A stretch of 21,506 nucleotides of DNA from an uncultured Anaerovibrio sp. (GTDB lineage Bacteria; Bacillota; Negativicutes; Selenomonadales; Selenomonadaceae): assembly GCA_934203205.1 (NCBI GenBank), contig CAKPYV010000042.1:1-21506 (forward strand), in the 5' to 3' direction. A program made the position numbers and the translations under genes. Below, piece by piece: positions 14,284 to 21,430 of this stretch. How positions within the stretch are numbered: the first letter of the stretch is position 1; the number at the start of each line of letters is the position of its first letter. Below the pieces are notes generated by a model. That model saw only the letters and a program-made list of their open reading frames with translations. It was not told the DNA's origin and ran no database searches.

Positions 14284-14778
14284 TTAGCGAATTCTTCGCT
14301 GACGGCAACGAGGCTGGCCCAATATCTCTGCTGACAAAATAGCCTGTGCCAGAGATAAATTCTCCAGCCCCATGAGCTTGCCACTCTGCTTGGCTTTTTC
14401 CTGTCCCAGCTGGGTATCCCCCTCAACCGCCTTCAATGTCTCAGCCTGAGCCAAATCCTCTTGCTGATATTTCTTTTCCAGATAGCTCTGATAGGTATTG
14501 TGTACTTCCTCATATTCAGCCGGATGATGGCTTCTATGCTTCCGTGGCAAATCTGGCTGTGGAATTGGCGGCGGTACAATCTCTATAGGTGTTGAGGCAG
14601 GCACCTGGGAGCCTTGGGCCGTAGGAGGCTTAATATCCGGCAGCTTCTGTCCCTTGGGAAAAGGCTTGGTTTTCATTTTTACCTTAGGCTTTTTCTTATC
14701 CCCCAGGTTGCCTAATATTGTAATCAGAGCAAAGATAAGAAAGGGCATTATGCTTCCTAGCTTGTCAAATAAATCCAT
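14284..14778 (-). CDS. Single-span membrane protein downstream of floA, unknown function
   Basis: I do not recognise this 164-residue protein by name. Seen: one N-terminal transmembrane helix (about 9-26, after MDLFDKLGS); a Lys-rich then Pro-rich linker (about 28-78) with repeated PP/IP pairs; a charged helical middle (about 85-130); and a C-terminal segment LSLAQAILSAEILGQPRCRQRR. The end resembles a short motif (an AI..SEILG.P.A.R pattern) that I have the impression of seeing at the C-termini of similar small Firmicutes membrane proteins. It starts 12 nt after floA with GGTGAG close to the ATG, so it is co-transcribed with floA and may be a membrane-microdomain partner. That role is inferred from position only. 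Confidence 0.8.
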   Translation of the reverse strand: MDLFDKLGSIMPFLIFALITILGNLGDKKKPKVKMKTKPFPKGQKLPDIKPPTAQGSQVPASTPIEIVPPPIPQPDLPRKHRSHHPAEYEEVHNTYQSYLEKKYQQEDLAQAETLKAVEGDTQLGQEKAKQSGKLMGLENLSLAQAILSAEILGQPRCRQRRIR

Positions 14779-14790
14779 ATTCTCACCAGC

Positions 14791-15807
14791 TTACTTGATG
14801 GCTGGAGGTGTCAGCTGACTATCTCCAGTGCTTTTGCTAATGCTGTCCCGCATTTCTGTATCAGCCTGAATATTCTTCAGATTATAATAGTCCATAACCC
14901 CCATATTACCCTTGCGGAAGGCTTCTGCCATAGCATGAGGCACCTCGGCCTGTGCTTCCACCACCTTGGCCTCCATTTCCTGGGTATAGGCCTTCATTTC
15001 CTGCTCCTTGGCCACAGCCATAGCACGACGCTCCTCAGCCTTGGCCTGGGCAATACGCTTGTCTGCCTCAGCCTGATCTGTCTGCAGCTCCGCACCAATA
15101 TTACGGCCTACATCCACATCGGCAATATCAATGGACAAAATCTCAAAGGCAGTACCTGCATCCAGGCCCTTGCCCAACACAGTCTTGGAAATATCATCTG
15201 GGTTAGCCAGTACATCATTGTGGCTGTCAGAGGAACCAACAGTGGTAACAATACCCTCACCAACACGGGCAATAATTGTAGGCTCTCCTGCACCGCCTAC
15301 CAGACGGTCAATATTGGCACGGACAGTTACCCTAGCCTTAATCTTCAGCTCAATACCATTGCGAGCCACAGCAGATACCACCGGAGTTTCTATAACCTTA
15401 GGATTAACACTCATCTGCACTGCTTCCAGCACATCACGGCCCGCCAAATCTATAGCGGCAGAACGCTCAAAAGGCAGGGGAATCTGTGCTCTATGAGCTG
15501 CAATCAAAGCATCTACTACCTTGTCCACATTACCACCAGCCAGAAAATGAGCCTCCAGCTGATTTACCTCCACATCAAGGCCAGCCTTATTGGCCTTAAT
15601 CAGAGGCAAAACAATCTTAGAAGGTACTACCTGACGCATTCTCATCCCCACCAAGGTAATAATATTCAGGGATACATTGGCTGCTCTAGCCGCAATCCAC
15701 AATCTCAGTGGTACAAAATGCAAAAACAGACCAATAAATACAATGGCCAGCAAAACCCAGAAAAATCCCATATCGCTTAGCAAATCCAGCAATCCGTATT
15801 CTTCCAT
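14791..15807 (-). CDS. floA: Flotillin-like protein
   Basis: Membrane-associated SPFH-family scaffold organising functional membrane microdomains, homologous to B. subtilis FloA (YqfA). From the chosen ATG it is 338 residues, close to the family's roughly 330. Seen: an N-terminal hydrophobic hairpin segment (about 14-33); the PHB/SPFH region with SLNIITLVGMRMRQVVPSKIVLPLIKANKAGL; then VGSSDSHNDVLANPDDISKTVL; a helical Ala/Glu-rich coiled coil (about 240-290); and EVPHAMAEAFRKGNMGVMDYYNLKNIQADTEMR, highly typical of FloA. I chose ATG 15807 with AAGGAAAGG upstream; the frame extends to a TTG at 15834 and passes another ATG at 15816. It follows the NfeD gene by 36 nt. Confidence 0.95.
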   Translation of the reverse strand: MEEYGLLDLLSDMGFFWVLLAIVFIGLFLHFVPLRLWIAARAANVSLNIITLVGMRMRQVVPSKIVLPLIKANKAGLDVEVNQLEAHFLAGGNVDKVVDALIAAHRAQIPLPFERSAAIDLAGRDVLEAVQMSVNPKVIETPVVSAVARNGIELKIKARVTVRANIDRLVGGAGEPTIIARVGEGIVTTVGSSDSHNDVLANPDDISKTVLGKGLDAGTAFEILSIDIADVDVGRNIGAELQTDQAEADKRIAQAKAEERRAMAVAKEQEMKAYTQEMEAKVVEAQAEVPHAMAEAFRKGNMGVMDYYNLKNIQADTEMRDSISKSTGDSQLTPPAIK

Positions 15808-15843
15808 TCTTTTCATCCTTTCCTTTATCAACAACTATGTACA

Positions 15844-16110
15844 TTACTCCGTTACAGGGCGCACTACCACGCGATTACCTGTAACCTGAGTAACAACTAC
15901 CTTGTGGCCCTTGGTGATATAATCACCCTCAGAAACCACATCTATCGGATTATTATCTATAACGATGGTTCCGGCAGGACGCAGCTCACGGGTGACAATC
16001 CCCTGTCTGCCAACCAGATCTGGATGCTCTGGAGCACTGATATAACCTTCCTTGGTAGAGGTTTGCTCCCGCAGAATCATCCTGTGCCATAGATTAGCCC
16101 AAAAGCCCAT
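15844..16110 (-). CDS. Short NfeD-like OB-fold protein
   Basis: An 88-residue protein carrying just the NfeD C-terminal OB-fold: LVGRQGIVTRELRPAGTIVIDNNPIDVVSEGDYITKGHKVVVTQVTGNRVVVRPV. There is no ClpP-like protease domain and no four-helix membrane domain, unlike long NfeD proteins; a short N-terminal amphipathic stretch (MGFWANLWHRMIL) may touch the membrane. NfeD proteins are encoded next to SPFH proteins and act with them, and here floA follows directly. The ATG at 16110 has GGGAGG before it. The frame continues upstream to 16182, but those codons run into the structured repeat and are not part of the gene. Confidence 0.9.
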   Translation of the reverse strand: MGFWANLWHRMILREQTSTKEGYISAPEHPDLVGRQGIVTRELRPAGTIVIDNNPIDVVSEGDYITKGHKVVVTQVTGNRVVVRPVTE

Positions 16111-16143
16111 AGTGATTCCTCCCTTTCCGAAGTCTTTATTTAT

Positions 16144-16287
16144 TATAACCCCTATATTATTCAAAGAAAATGCCTTTTGCATTTTCTTTCAATGGGGTTT
16201 CGACGAGGGTGAAGATATTAGCTCCACCCTGTCATTAGCACAACCTCCGCCACCTATAGAGATAGGGGACATCGGACACCTCGTCAT
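16144..16287 (+). repeat. 144-bp structured intergenic repeat, copy 2 (inverted)
   Basis: The same element as 1717-1860 in opposite orientation. On the plus strand: AACCCC (16148-16153) pairs with GGGGTT (16194-16199) around a perfect 11-bp hairpin with a 5-nt loop; ACGAGGGTG (16202-16210) pairs with CACCTCGT (16277-16284) with one bulge; and AGGGTG (16205-16210) can alternatively pair with CACCCT (16225-16230). A small ATACC/GGTAT hairpin followed by TTTC (16286-16304) could end a rightward transcript. It lies in the leader region of the nfeD operon on the other strand, past the tRNA terminator. Confidence 0.8.
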
Positions 16288-16315
16288 ACCATGTTCGGTA
16301 TTTTCTTGTATATAG

Positions 16316-16343
16316 CAAAAAGAGACTGCCTATCGCAATCTCT
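16316..16343 (-). terminator. Intrinsic terminator of the tRNA operon
   Basis: AGAGATTGC-type arm (16335-16343) pairs with 16321-16329 (wobbles included) and is followed on the minus strand by UUUUUGC. It lies 13 nt past the 3' end of tRNA-Val. Confidence 0.75.
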
Positions 16344-16355
16344 ACATTTCATATA

Positions 16356-16431
16356 TGGTGGGCGCTAACGGGATCGAACCGCTGACATTCTGCTTGTAAG
16401 GCAGACGCTCTCCCAGCTGAGCTAAGCGCCC
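16356..16431 (-). tRNA. tRNA-Val (anticodon TAC)
   Basis: A complete 76-nt cloverleaf with a 7-bp acceptor stem (GGGCGCT/AGCGCCC), anticodon loop CTTACAA, T-loop GGTTCGATCC and encoded CCA. Last of three tRNAs in one transcript. Confidence 0.97.
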
Positions 16432-16464
16432 ATATATAGGGGATTACTCCCCGTTAAATCAAGA

Positions 16465-16539
16465 TGGTGACGCGTACGGGATTCGAACCCGTGAAGCCGC
16501 CGTGAAAGGGCGGTGTCTTAACCACTTGACCAACGCGCC
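16465..16539 (-). tRNA. tRNA-Glu (anticodon TTC)
   Basis: A complete 75-nt cloverleaf with anticodon stem-loop CCGCC-CTTTCAC-GGCGG, T-loop GGTTCGAATCC and encoded CCA. The acceptor stem has one G-T wobble. Confidence 0.97.
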
Positions 16540-16542
16540 ATT

Positions 16543-16618
16543 TGGCTCCTCGAGTAGGATTCGAACCTACGACAGCCTGATTAACAGTCAGGTGCTCTAC
16601 CGACTGAGCTATCGAGGA
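16543..16618 (-). tRNA. tRNA-Asn (anticodon GTT)
   Basis: A complete 76-nt cloverleaf with acceptor TCCTCGA/TCGAGGA, anticodon stem-loop CCTGA-CTGTTAA-TCAGG and encoded CCA. First of the operon; only 3 nt separate it from tRNA-Glu. Confidence 0.97.
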
Positions 16619-16648
16619 GTGTTTTGTCACATGACGTCGACAAGTGTT

Positions 16649-16677
16649 ATTATATGATAAGTCGCAAATAAATGCAA
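16649..16677 (-). promoter_or_regulatory. Promoter of the tRNA-Asn-Glu-Val operon
   Basis: Minus strand TTGCAT (16672-16677), 17-nt spacer, perfect TATAAT (16649-16654), with an A/T-rich UP-like stretch directly upstream (16678-16712). Expected start about 24 nt before tRNA-Asn. Confidence 0.85.
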
Positions 16678-16771
16678 GCTTTTTTTGAAAAAATTTCAAA
16701 AAAATTTTTATTCCCTAGAAAATCCCCTATTTTACGACTATTCTTTTCTATAATTCTTGCAGGCAATACAA

Positions 16772-16856
16772 AAGGACAGGCCTATGTCCTTGGGATTAAG
16801 GGAAGTCCTGTCCTTCTGCTTTTCAGTTGAATCTATATATGGAAAATCCAACTGAA
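16772..16856 (-). terminator. Tandem hairpins and terminator after the MFS gene
   Basis: Two stems in a row on the minus strand: TTCAGTTG/CAACTGAA (16849-16856 with 16822-16829), then a perfect 9-bp AAGGACAGG/CCTGTCCTT (16807-16815 with 16772-16780) followed by UUUUG. The second is a good intrinsic terminator for the transporter gene and is nearly symmetrical on the other strand. Confidence 0.7.
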
Positions 16857-16917
16857 CACCAAATATATATTAATTTAAGGAAACGGCTAAAGAATATATT
16901 GCCGGCTATAGCAGCAT

Positions 16918-18402
16918 TTACTCTGCAGATGTTGCGGCACGACGCATAGCTGCGTTAGCCTTAATCTGTCTCTCTCTGTCCATACGGCTGCTGGAAAAAC
17001 GCTGGAATCTCCCCATAGACAGGAAGTATACTCCCAAGCCAATGATGGAAACCACAGCGGCACATACATATACAGCCTCAAAGCCAAAGCCTGGCACCAG
17101 AGTACCCATGCAATATGGGCCTACACCAATACCCAAATCCAACAGTACGAAGTAGGTAGAGGTAGCTACACCAATCTGACGGGATGGAGCGCAATGTACA
17201 GCCAAAGCATGGCAGGCAGCCGTAATACTACCATAGCCGCCGCCCAGCAGCAGACCGCCAGCCAACAGTACATAATCATTACCAGCAATGGCAATAGTTG
17301 CCATAGACAGTATCAGCAGTACCAGAGATGGATAAAGCACTACATTACCACCCTTGTTGTCCAGGAGCCAACCTGTCAAAGGACGGCTCAAGAAAGAGGT
17401 AGCAGCAAAGGCAATAAAGAAAAGCTGACCGCCCAGCTCTGCCATACCCTTGGCAGAAGCATATTCACCCAGATAGCTCAAGACAGTGGAGTAGCAGATA
17501 CCGCCGATAAAGGCTACCAGGGAAATACCTACGGAATTCTTGGCAATAAAATCTCTCCAAGAAAAGGTGTGGAACTGCTCCACCTCTCGCTCAGTCAAAG
17601 TACGCTCAGGCACCTTAATCAGGCAGGAAAGTACAAAAATAACCAAGGTCAAAGCACTACAGAAGGTAATGCTCATGGTGAAATCACCAGAATTAATAAA
17701 GGTCAAGGCCAGGAATGGACCTACGGCAGAAGCCATAGTTACACCCAAGGTAAAGTAACCTATACCAGTACCCATTTTGTGAATAGGCACCAAAGCTGCT
17801 ACAATGGTGCTGGCCGCAGTGGAGGTAGAACCAAAGGCCATACCATGCAGCAAACGAACTGCCATAAACACATATACATTAGGGCACAACAGATACAGTA
17901 GAAGCATCAGGAAGTAGGAAGCTGTACCACCTAAGAACAGCTTGCGACGGCCAATCAAGTCAATATAGCGGCCTGCTGGCAATCTAGCAAAAAGAGCACC
18001 TACAATAAAGAGGCCTGAAGCAGCACCTGCAGTGCTGATGGATACATTCCAATTGCTGATAGCATAGCTGGTAGACCAGAGCATCAGCTGAAAGTGTACT
18101 ACATACACCAAAAAGTTAATAATAATATCAAAAATATAGCTTGGGGTCCAAAGCTTTTCCCCATCATTGTTGCTGGCAGCTACAGCATTATTTTCCTTTT
18201 TCTCAGCTGCACCAGTGTTAAATACCGGTTTGTCCACGGACATTTCTACGTGCACTCCTTTCCTTTGGGCGATATCATCCTCTTGGCACAGCTCATTAAG
18301 CTGGCCCAATCCCTGTGTCATAACAATTCTTTCTGCCTCACTCTGCGTGATGCCCATTTCCTCAGAAAGTTCTGTCATGAAACCAATATCATTATGTCTC
18401 AT
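16918..18402 (-). CDS. MFS transporter with N-terminal extension
   Basis: An inner-membrane major facilitator of about 494 residues with 12 hydrophobic segments starting near residue 88. Seen: the loop 2-3 signature GALFARLPAGRYIDLIGRRKLFLGG, a second-half counterpart FLSRPLTGWLLDNKGG, and GTGIGYFTLGVTMASAVGPFLAL in the middle. It resembles the YfcJ/YhhS-like arabinose/metabolite efflux group, but the substrate is unknown. Two starts have good ribosome binding sites: ATG 18402 (AAAGGAGA), chosen because the longer frame is open and well led, and ATG 18243 (AAAGGAG), which gives 441 residues, the usual MFS size. The 53 residues between them (FMTELSEEMGITQSEAERIVMTQGLGQLNEL) are soluble and helical. 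Divergent from a LysR regulator that probably controls it. Confidence 0.9.
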   Translation of the reverse strand: MRHNDIGFMTELSEEMGITQSEAERIVMTQGLGQLNELCQEDDIAQRKGVHVEMSVDKPVFNTGAAEKKENNAVAASNNDGEKLWTPSYIFDIIINFLVYVVHFQLMLWSTSYAISNWNVSISTAGAASGLFIVGALFARLPAGRYIDLIGRRKLFLGGTASYFLMLLLYLLCPNVYVFMAVRLLHGMAFGSTSTAASTIVAALVPIHKMGTGIGYFTLGVTMASAVGPFLALTFINSGDFTMSITFCSALTLVIFVLSCLIKVPERTLTEREVEQFHTFSWRDFIAKNSVGISLVAFIGGICYSTVLSYLGEYASAKGMAELGGQLFFIAFAATSFLSRPLTGWLLDNKGGNVVLYPSLVLLILSMATIAIAGNDYVLLAGGLLLGGGYGSITAACHALAVHCAPSRQIGVATSTYFVLLDLGIGVGPYCMGTLVPGFGFEAVYVCAAVVSIIGLGVYFLSMGRFQRFSSSRMDRERQIKANAAMRRAATSAE

Positions 18403-18480
18403 CGGGAATCTATCTCCTTTCGCTGCATATAGTAAACCCAGGCGTAAAAAATGTCCAATAGTCAATGGTCATTTTTCCTT

Positions 18481-18625
18481 ATGCATAAAATGCATGTAGA
18501 AGGACTGGGAAATCCTTAGCTATCCCGCAACTGTTATTTTATTGAGCCATTTTCTAAAATGGTCCTATTTTCATCATTATGTTTACCATGCATAAGGTTC
18601 AATTTATAACTTGCATGGAATGCAT
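18481..18625. promoter_or_regulatory. Operator-rich intergenic region between MFS and LysR genes
   Basis: The palindrome ATGCAT occurs at 18481, 18490, 18588 and 18620, with a TTGCAT at 18611. A 16-bp near-perfect palindrome CCATTTTCTAAAATGG lies at 18547-18562. An imperfect inverted repeat CCATGCA.../...TTGCATGG spans 18587-18618, just upstream of the lysR promoter. This is the expected place for binding of the divergently encoded LysR regulator. Confidence 0.5.
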
Positions 18626-18627
18626 TA

Positions 18628-18656
18628 TTGATTTTTCAAATAACTTTGTTTATAAT
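18628..18656 (+). promoter_or_regulatory. Promoter of the lysR-type gene
   Basis: TTGATT (18628-18633), 17-nt spacer, perfect TATAAT (18651-18656). Expected start near 18663, leaving a leader of about 96 nt. Confidence 0.8.
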
Positions 18657-18758
18657 CTACTATGGCTTTATAGAAATAAGTTATCATTTCTTGAAAAATT
18701 CTCTATTTTAAAGTCAATTACAAAAATTTTCACCTCATCAAAAAGGAGTCCTTTTTTA

Positions 18759-19646
18759 ATGGAATTACATCAATTAGAATATTTCCGTACCCTGGCCCAT
18801 ATCAAGCATTTTACCAATGCCTCTAAGGCCATAGCTGTTTCTCAACCTGCCCTCAGCCGTTCCATTGCCAAGCTGGAGTTAGAATTAGGAGTACAGCTTT
18901 TTGACCGCAGTGACAAACAGCTGGAACTGACTGCCGAAGGCAAAAAATTTCTTTTTTATGTAGAAAAGGGACTACACCAATTAGATTTGGGACGTCGTAC
19001 CATTACCTCCTCCTCCCCGGATAGCGGCATTGTCCGCCTTTCCTTTATCCAATCCCTGGGAGGATATTTTGTGCCCAATCTCCTTTGTGCCTTTCGAGAG
19101 GAGCATCCCAATATTTCCTTTTCCTTGAATCAGGATGATCCCATGAATCTTGGGGAGCAGCTGCGAGATGGCAAAACCGACCTATGCCTTTGCTCTGCTA
19201 TGGTGCCTGTAGAGCGGGTAGGCTGGATGTACCTTTGCTCCGAGGAGCTTTATCTAGTGGTGCACCGCAAGCATCCTTTAGCTGCCCGACAGGAAATCAG
19301 TCTACAGGATATAGATGGGGAGCCATTTATTGTGCTAGAGCCTCAATACAACCTGCGGGTATTAACAGATCAGTTCTTTGATTTGGCTGGCGTTACTCCT
19401 AATATTATCTTTGAAGGGGCAGATGTATTCTCCGTAGCGGGATTGGTCAGAGCCAAGCTTGGTATTACCCTGCTGCCTAAGATACCAGCCCTTTGCTCTC
19501 CGGAGCTGGTTTTCCTGCCCATATCCTTCCCTGTTTGCCAGAGAGCCATTGGCATAGCCTGGAATACGGCTTCCCCTCTCTCTGAATCTGCCACTATCTT
19601 CCAGAAATTCATTCTGAATCAATATATCATTCATAAAAAATTTTAA
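18759..19646 (+). CDS. LysR-family transcriptional regulator
   Basis: A 295-residue DNA-binding regulator of normal LysR length. Seen: N-terminal winged helix-turn-helix (MELHQLEYFRTLAHIKHFTNASKAIAVSQPALSRSIAKLELELGVQLFDRS, about 1-55) and the LysR substrate-binding region from about 90 (VRLSFIQSLGGYFVPNLLCAFREEHPNISFSL) with LYLVVHRKHPLA and LVRAKLGITLLPK. It resembles the YtlI/GltC-like branch, but the effector is not evident. The start ATG 18759 has AAAAGGAG 10 nt upstream; the frame extends to 18579, past the promoter, so longer starts are excluded. Its divergent neighbour is the MFS transporter, the likely target. Confidence 0.95.
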   Translation: MELHQLEYFRTLAHIKHFTNASKAIAVSQPALSRSIAKLELELGVQLFDRSDKQLELTAEGKKFLFYVEKGLHQLDLGRRTITSSSPDSGIVRLSFIQSLGGYFVPNLLCAFREEHPNISFSLNQDDPMNLGEQLRDGKTDLCLCSAMVPVERVGWMYLCSEELYLVVHRKHPLAARQEISLQDIDGEPFIVLEPQYNLRVLTDQFFDLAGVTPNIIFEGADVFSVAGLVRAKLGITLLPKIPALCSPELVFLPISFPVCQRAIGIAWNTASPLSESATIFQKFILNQYIIHKKF

Positions 19647-19661
19647 CAAAGGATAAAAATC

Positions 19662-19709
19662 AGCATGTTGTTCCTGTCAGAATTTGAACAAGGACATCAT
19701 GCTTTTTTG
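19662..19709 (+). terminator. Intrinsic terminator of the lysR-type gene
   Basis: The AGCATG arm (19663-19668) pairs with CATGCT (19698-19703), continued by TGT and partial pairs, and is followed by a run of six T from 19703. It lies 15 nt past the stop. The remaining AT-rich gap to accC (19710-19975) holds the accC promoter and one palindrome but no gene. Confidence 0.75.
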
Positions 19710-19878
19710 CTATCAAATAACATAACAACTTTCTCAATATATACACAATTTATGCAGATATGGACTATTTTCTTAGAATAATACAATACAAAAGAATAAC
19801 ATCCCCTTATTATTAATTATATTTATCGTTCCATCCTAAATAGATTGAAAAATACTATGCTTATTTTCTATAATATTA

Positions 19879-19907
19879 TTGCTTAAACTCATAATTCAGA
19901 GTACAAT
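19879..19907 (+). promoter_or_regulatory. Putative promoter of accC
   Basis: TTGCTT (19879-19884), 17-nt spacer, TACAAT (19902-19907). Expected start near 19914, about 62 nt before the start codon. Confidence 0.6.
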
Positions 19908-19923
19908 ATTGATTAGAAGGTCA

Positions 19924-19938
19924 ATTTGTTATACAAAT
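19924..19938. promoter_or_regulatory. Palindromic operator candidate in the accC leader
   Basis: ATTTGTTATACAAAT is a perfect 6-3-6 inverted repeat located about 10-25 nt after the predicted transcription start, where a repressor would block elongation or initiation. It does not match the FapR consensus as I know it. Confidence 0.45.
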
Positions 19939-19975
19939 ATACTTTGAGAATAAACATTTAGGAGGGAACCATCTT

Positions 19976-21388
19976 ATGTTTAAGCGTATTCTTATTGCCA
20001 ATCGTGGCGAAATCGCTGTGCGAATCATCCGAGCCTGCAAGGAAATGGATATCGAAACCGTTGCCATCTACTCTGATGCTGATGCCAACGCCATGCATGT
20101 CCAACTAGCCGACCTAGCTTACAATGTAGGCCCTGCAGATGCCAGTGAAAGCTATCTGAATATGAAGGCCATTTTAAATGCCGCCATTGAATCCCGGGCG
20201 GATGCCATTCATCCCGGCTATGGTTTTCTCTCAGAAAATGCAGATTTTGCCGATATGGTCACCCGTGCCGGCTTGACCTGGATAGGCCCCTTGGCTGTTA
20301 CCATCCGTCAGGTGGGGGACAAAGATGTAGCCAGAGCTGCTATGGAACCATCCGGCATACCTATGTCCAAGGGCAGCGACCCTCTTACCGATATTGAAAT
20401 GGCTATGGAGGCCGCCAAAGATGTAGGCTATCCTGTTATCCTCAAGCCTGTTTCTGGTGGCGGTGGCAAGGGCATGTATGTAGCCCACAACTCTAAAGAA
20501 CTGCATGAAATTCTTCAAGTAGTAGATTTAGTGAAAACCAAATTCTATTTTGAACATTATATTGAGCGTTCCCGCCATATTGAGGTACAGATTGTAGCCG
20601 ACAACTATGGCTCCATTATTCATCTAGGAGAGCGTGAATGCTCCATCCAGCGGCGAAATCAGAAGCTGCTGGAGGAATCCCCTTCCATTGCCTTGACTGA
20701 GGCCATGCGGGAGGAAGTAGGCCTGCTGGCGGTAAAGGCTGCCAAAAGCGTTCACTATACTAATATTGGTACGGTTGAGTTCCTATTGGATTTGTCCAAT
20801 AACAAATTCTACTTTATGGAAATCAATCCAAGAGTTCAGGTAGAGCATGGTATTACGGAGGCTGTTACCGGTATTGATTTGGTGCGTACCCAGATAAGGA
20901 TTGCAGCTGGGGAACCTCTCCACATCAGACAACGGGATGTGCAATTCCATGGCCATGCCATTGAATGTCGCATCAACGCCGAGGATCCTAATCACAATTT
21001 CATGCCATCCCCTGGCAAGATTACTAAATGGCATGAGCCAGGCGGACCTAGAGTTCGCTTCGACAGTGGCTTTACCGGAGATTTGTCCATTGAGCCATAT
21101 TATGATTCCCTGATCGCCAAGGTAATTACCCATGGCAAAACCCGCGGCGATGCCATCAAAATTATGGAACGAGCATTGCAGGAGTTCCAGATTGAAGGAG
21201 TCAAGACCACAATTTCCCTCCATCAGCGGATTTTGGAAGATGATTATTATCGCACTGGCAATATTGATACTCAGTTTGTCAAGAACCGCCTCCATGTCTA
21301 TGAGTCCATGCCTCCTAAAAAACATTCCCTGAAGGAACTGCAAAAATACGCTCAGGAAGCAGATAAAATGATGTATTACCTCAACTAA
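19976..21388 (+). CDS. accC: Biotin carboxylase subunit
   Basis: ATP-dependent carboxylation of the biotin prosthetic group of a carrier protein; the first half-reaction of acetyl-CoA carboxylase or of another biotin-dependent carboxylase. At 470 residues it has the N-terminal domain (FKRILIANRGEIAVRIIRACKEM), K116 and K157 in ATP-grasp, the glycine loop SGGGGKGM (160-167), HIEVQ at 201-205, the metal/bicarbonate motif EINPRVQVEH (282-291), and C-terminal ECRINAEDP...FMPSPGKI. Two small departures: VQVEHGITE has G where P is usual, and a C-terminal tail of about 25 residues (KKHSLKELQKYAQEADKMMYYLN) exceeds E. coli AccC. AGGAGGG precedes the ATG. No carrier protein or carboxyltransferase gene adjoins, so it could instead serve pyruvate or propionyl-CoA carboxylase. 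Confidence 0.93.
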   Translation: MFKRILIANRGEIAVRIIRACKEMDIETVAIYSDADANAMHVQLADLAYNVGPADASESYLNMKAILNAAIESRADAIHPGYGFLSENADFADMVTRAGLTWIGPLAVTIRQVGDKDVARAAMEPSGIPMSKGSDPLTDIEMAMEAAKDVGYPVILKPVSGGGGKGMYVAHNSKELHEILQVVDLVKTKFYFEHYIERSRHIEVQIVADNYGSIIHLGERECSIQRRNQKLLEESPSIALTEAMREEVGLLAVKAAKSVHYTNIGTVEFLLDLSNNKFYFMEINPRVQVEHGITEAVTGIDLVRTQIRIAAGEPLHIRQRDVQFHGHAIECRINAEDPNHNFMPSPGKITKWHEPGGPRVRFDSGFTGDLSIEPYYDSLIAKVITHGKTRGDAIKIMERALQEFQIEGVKTTISLHQRILEDDYYRTGNIDTQFVKNRLHVYESMPPKKHSLKELQKYAQEADKMMYYLN

Positions 21389-21430
21389 ATAATTCTAGGC
21401 CAAATAAAAACTCCTAAGTCTAGCTTTTTC

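Noticed and set aside
16111..16182. Upstream extension of the NfeD-like gene
   Set aside because: These codons run into the structured repeat; the ATG at 16110 has a strong ribosome binding site.
16454..16699. 81-codon minus-strand frame
   Set aside because: It is a translation of the tRNA-Asn and tRNA-Glu genes; strings such as SIAQSVEHLTVNQAVVGSNP are a known artefact of tRNA sequence.
16772..16856. Small RNA made of the two tandem hairpins after the MFS gene
   Set aside because: No promoter was found on either side, and a terminator for the transporter gene explains the structure.
20783..21343. 186-codon minus-strand frame
   Set aside because: Antisense shadow of accC.
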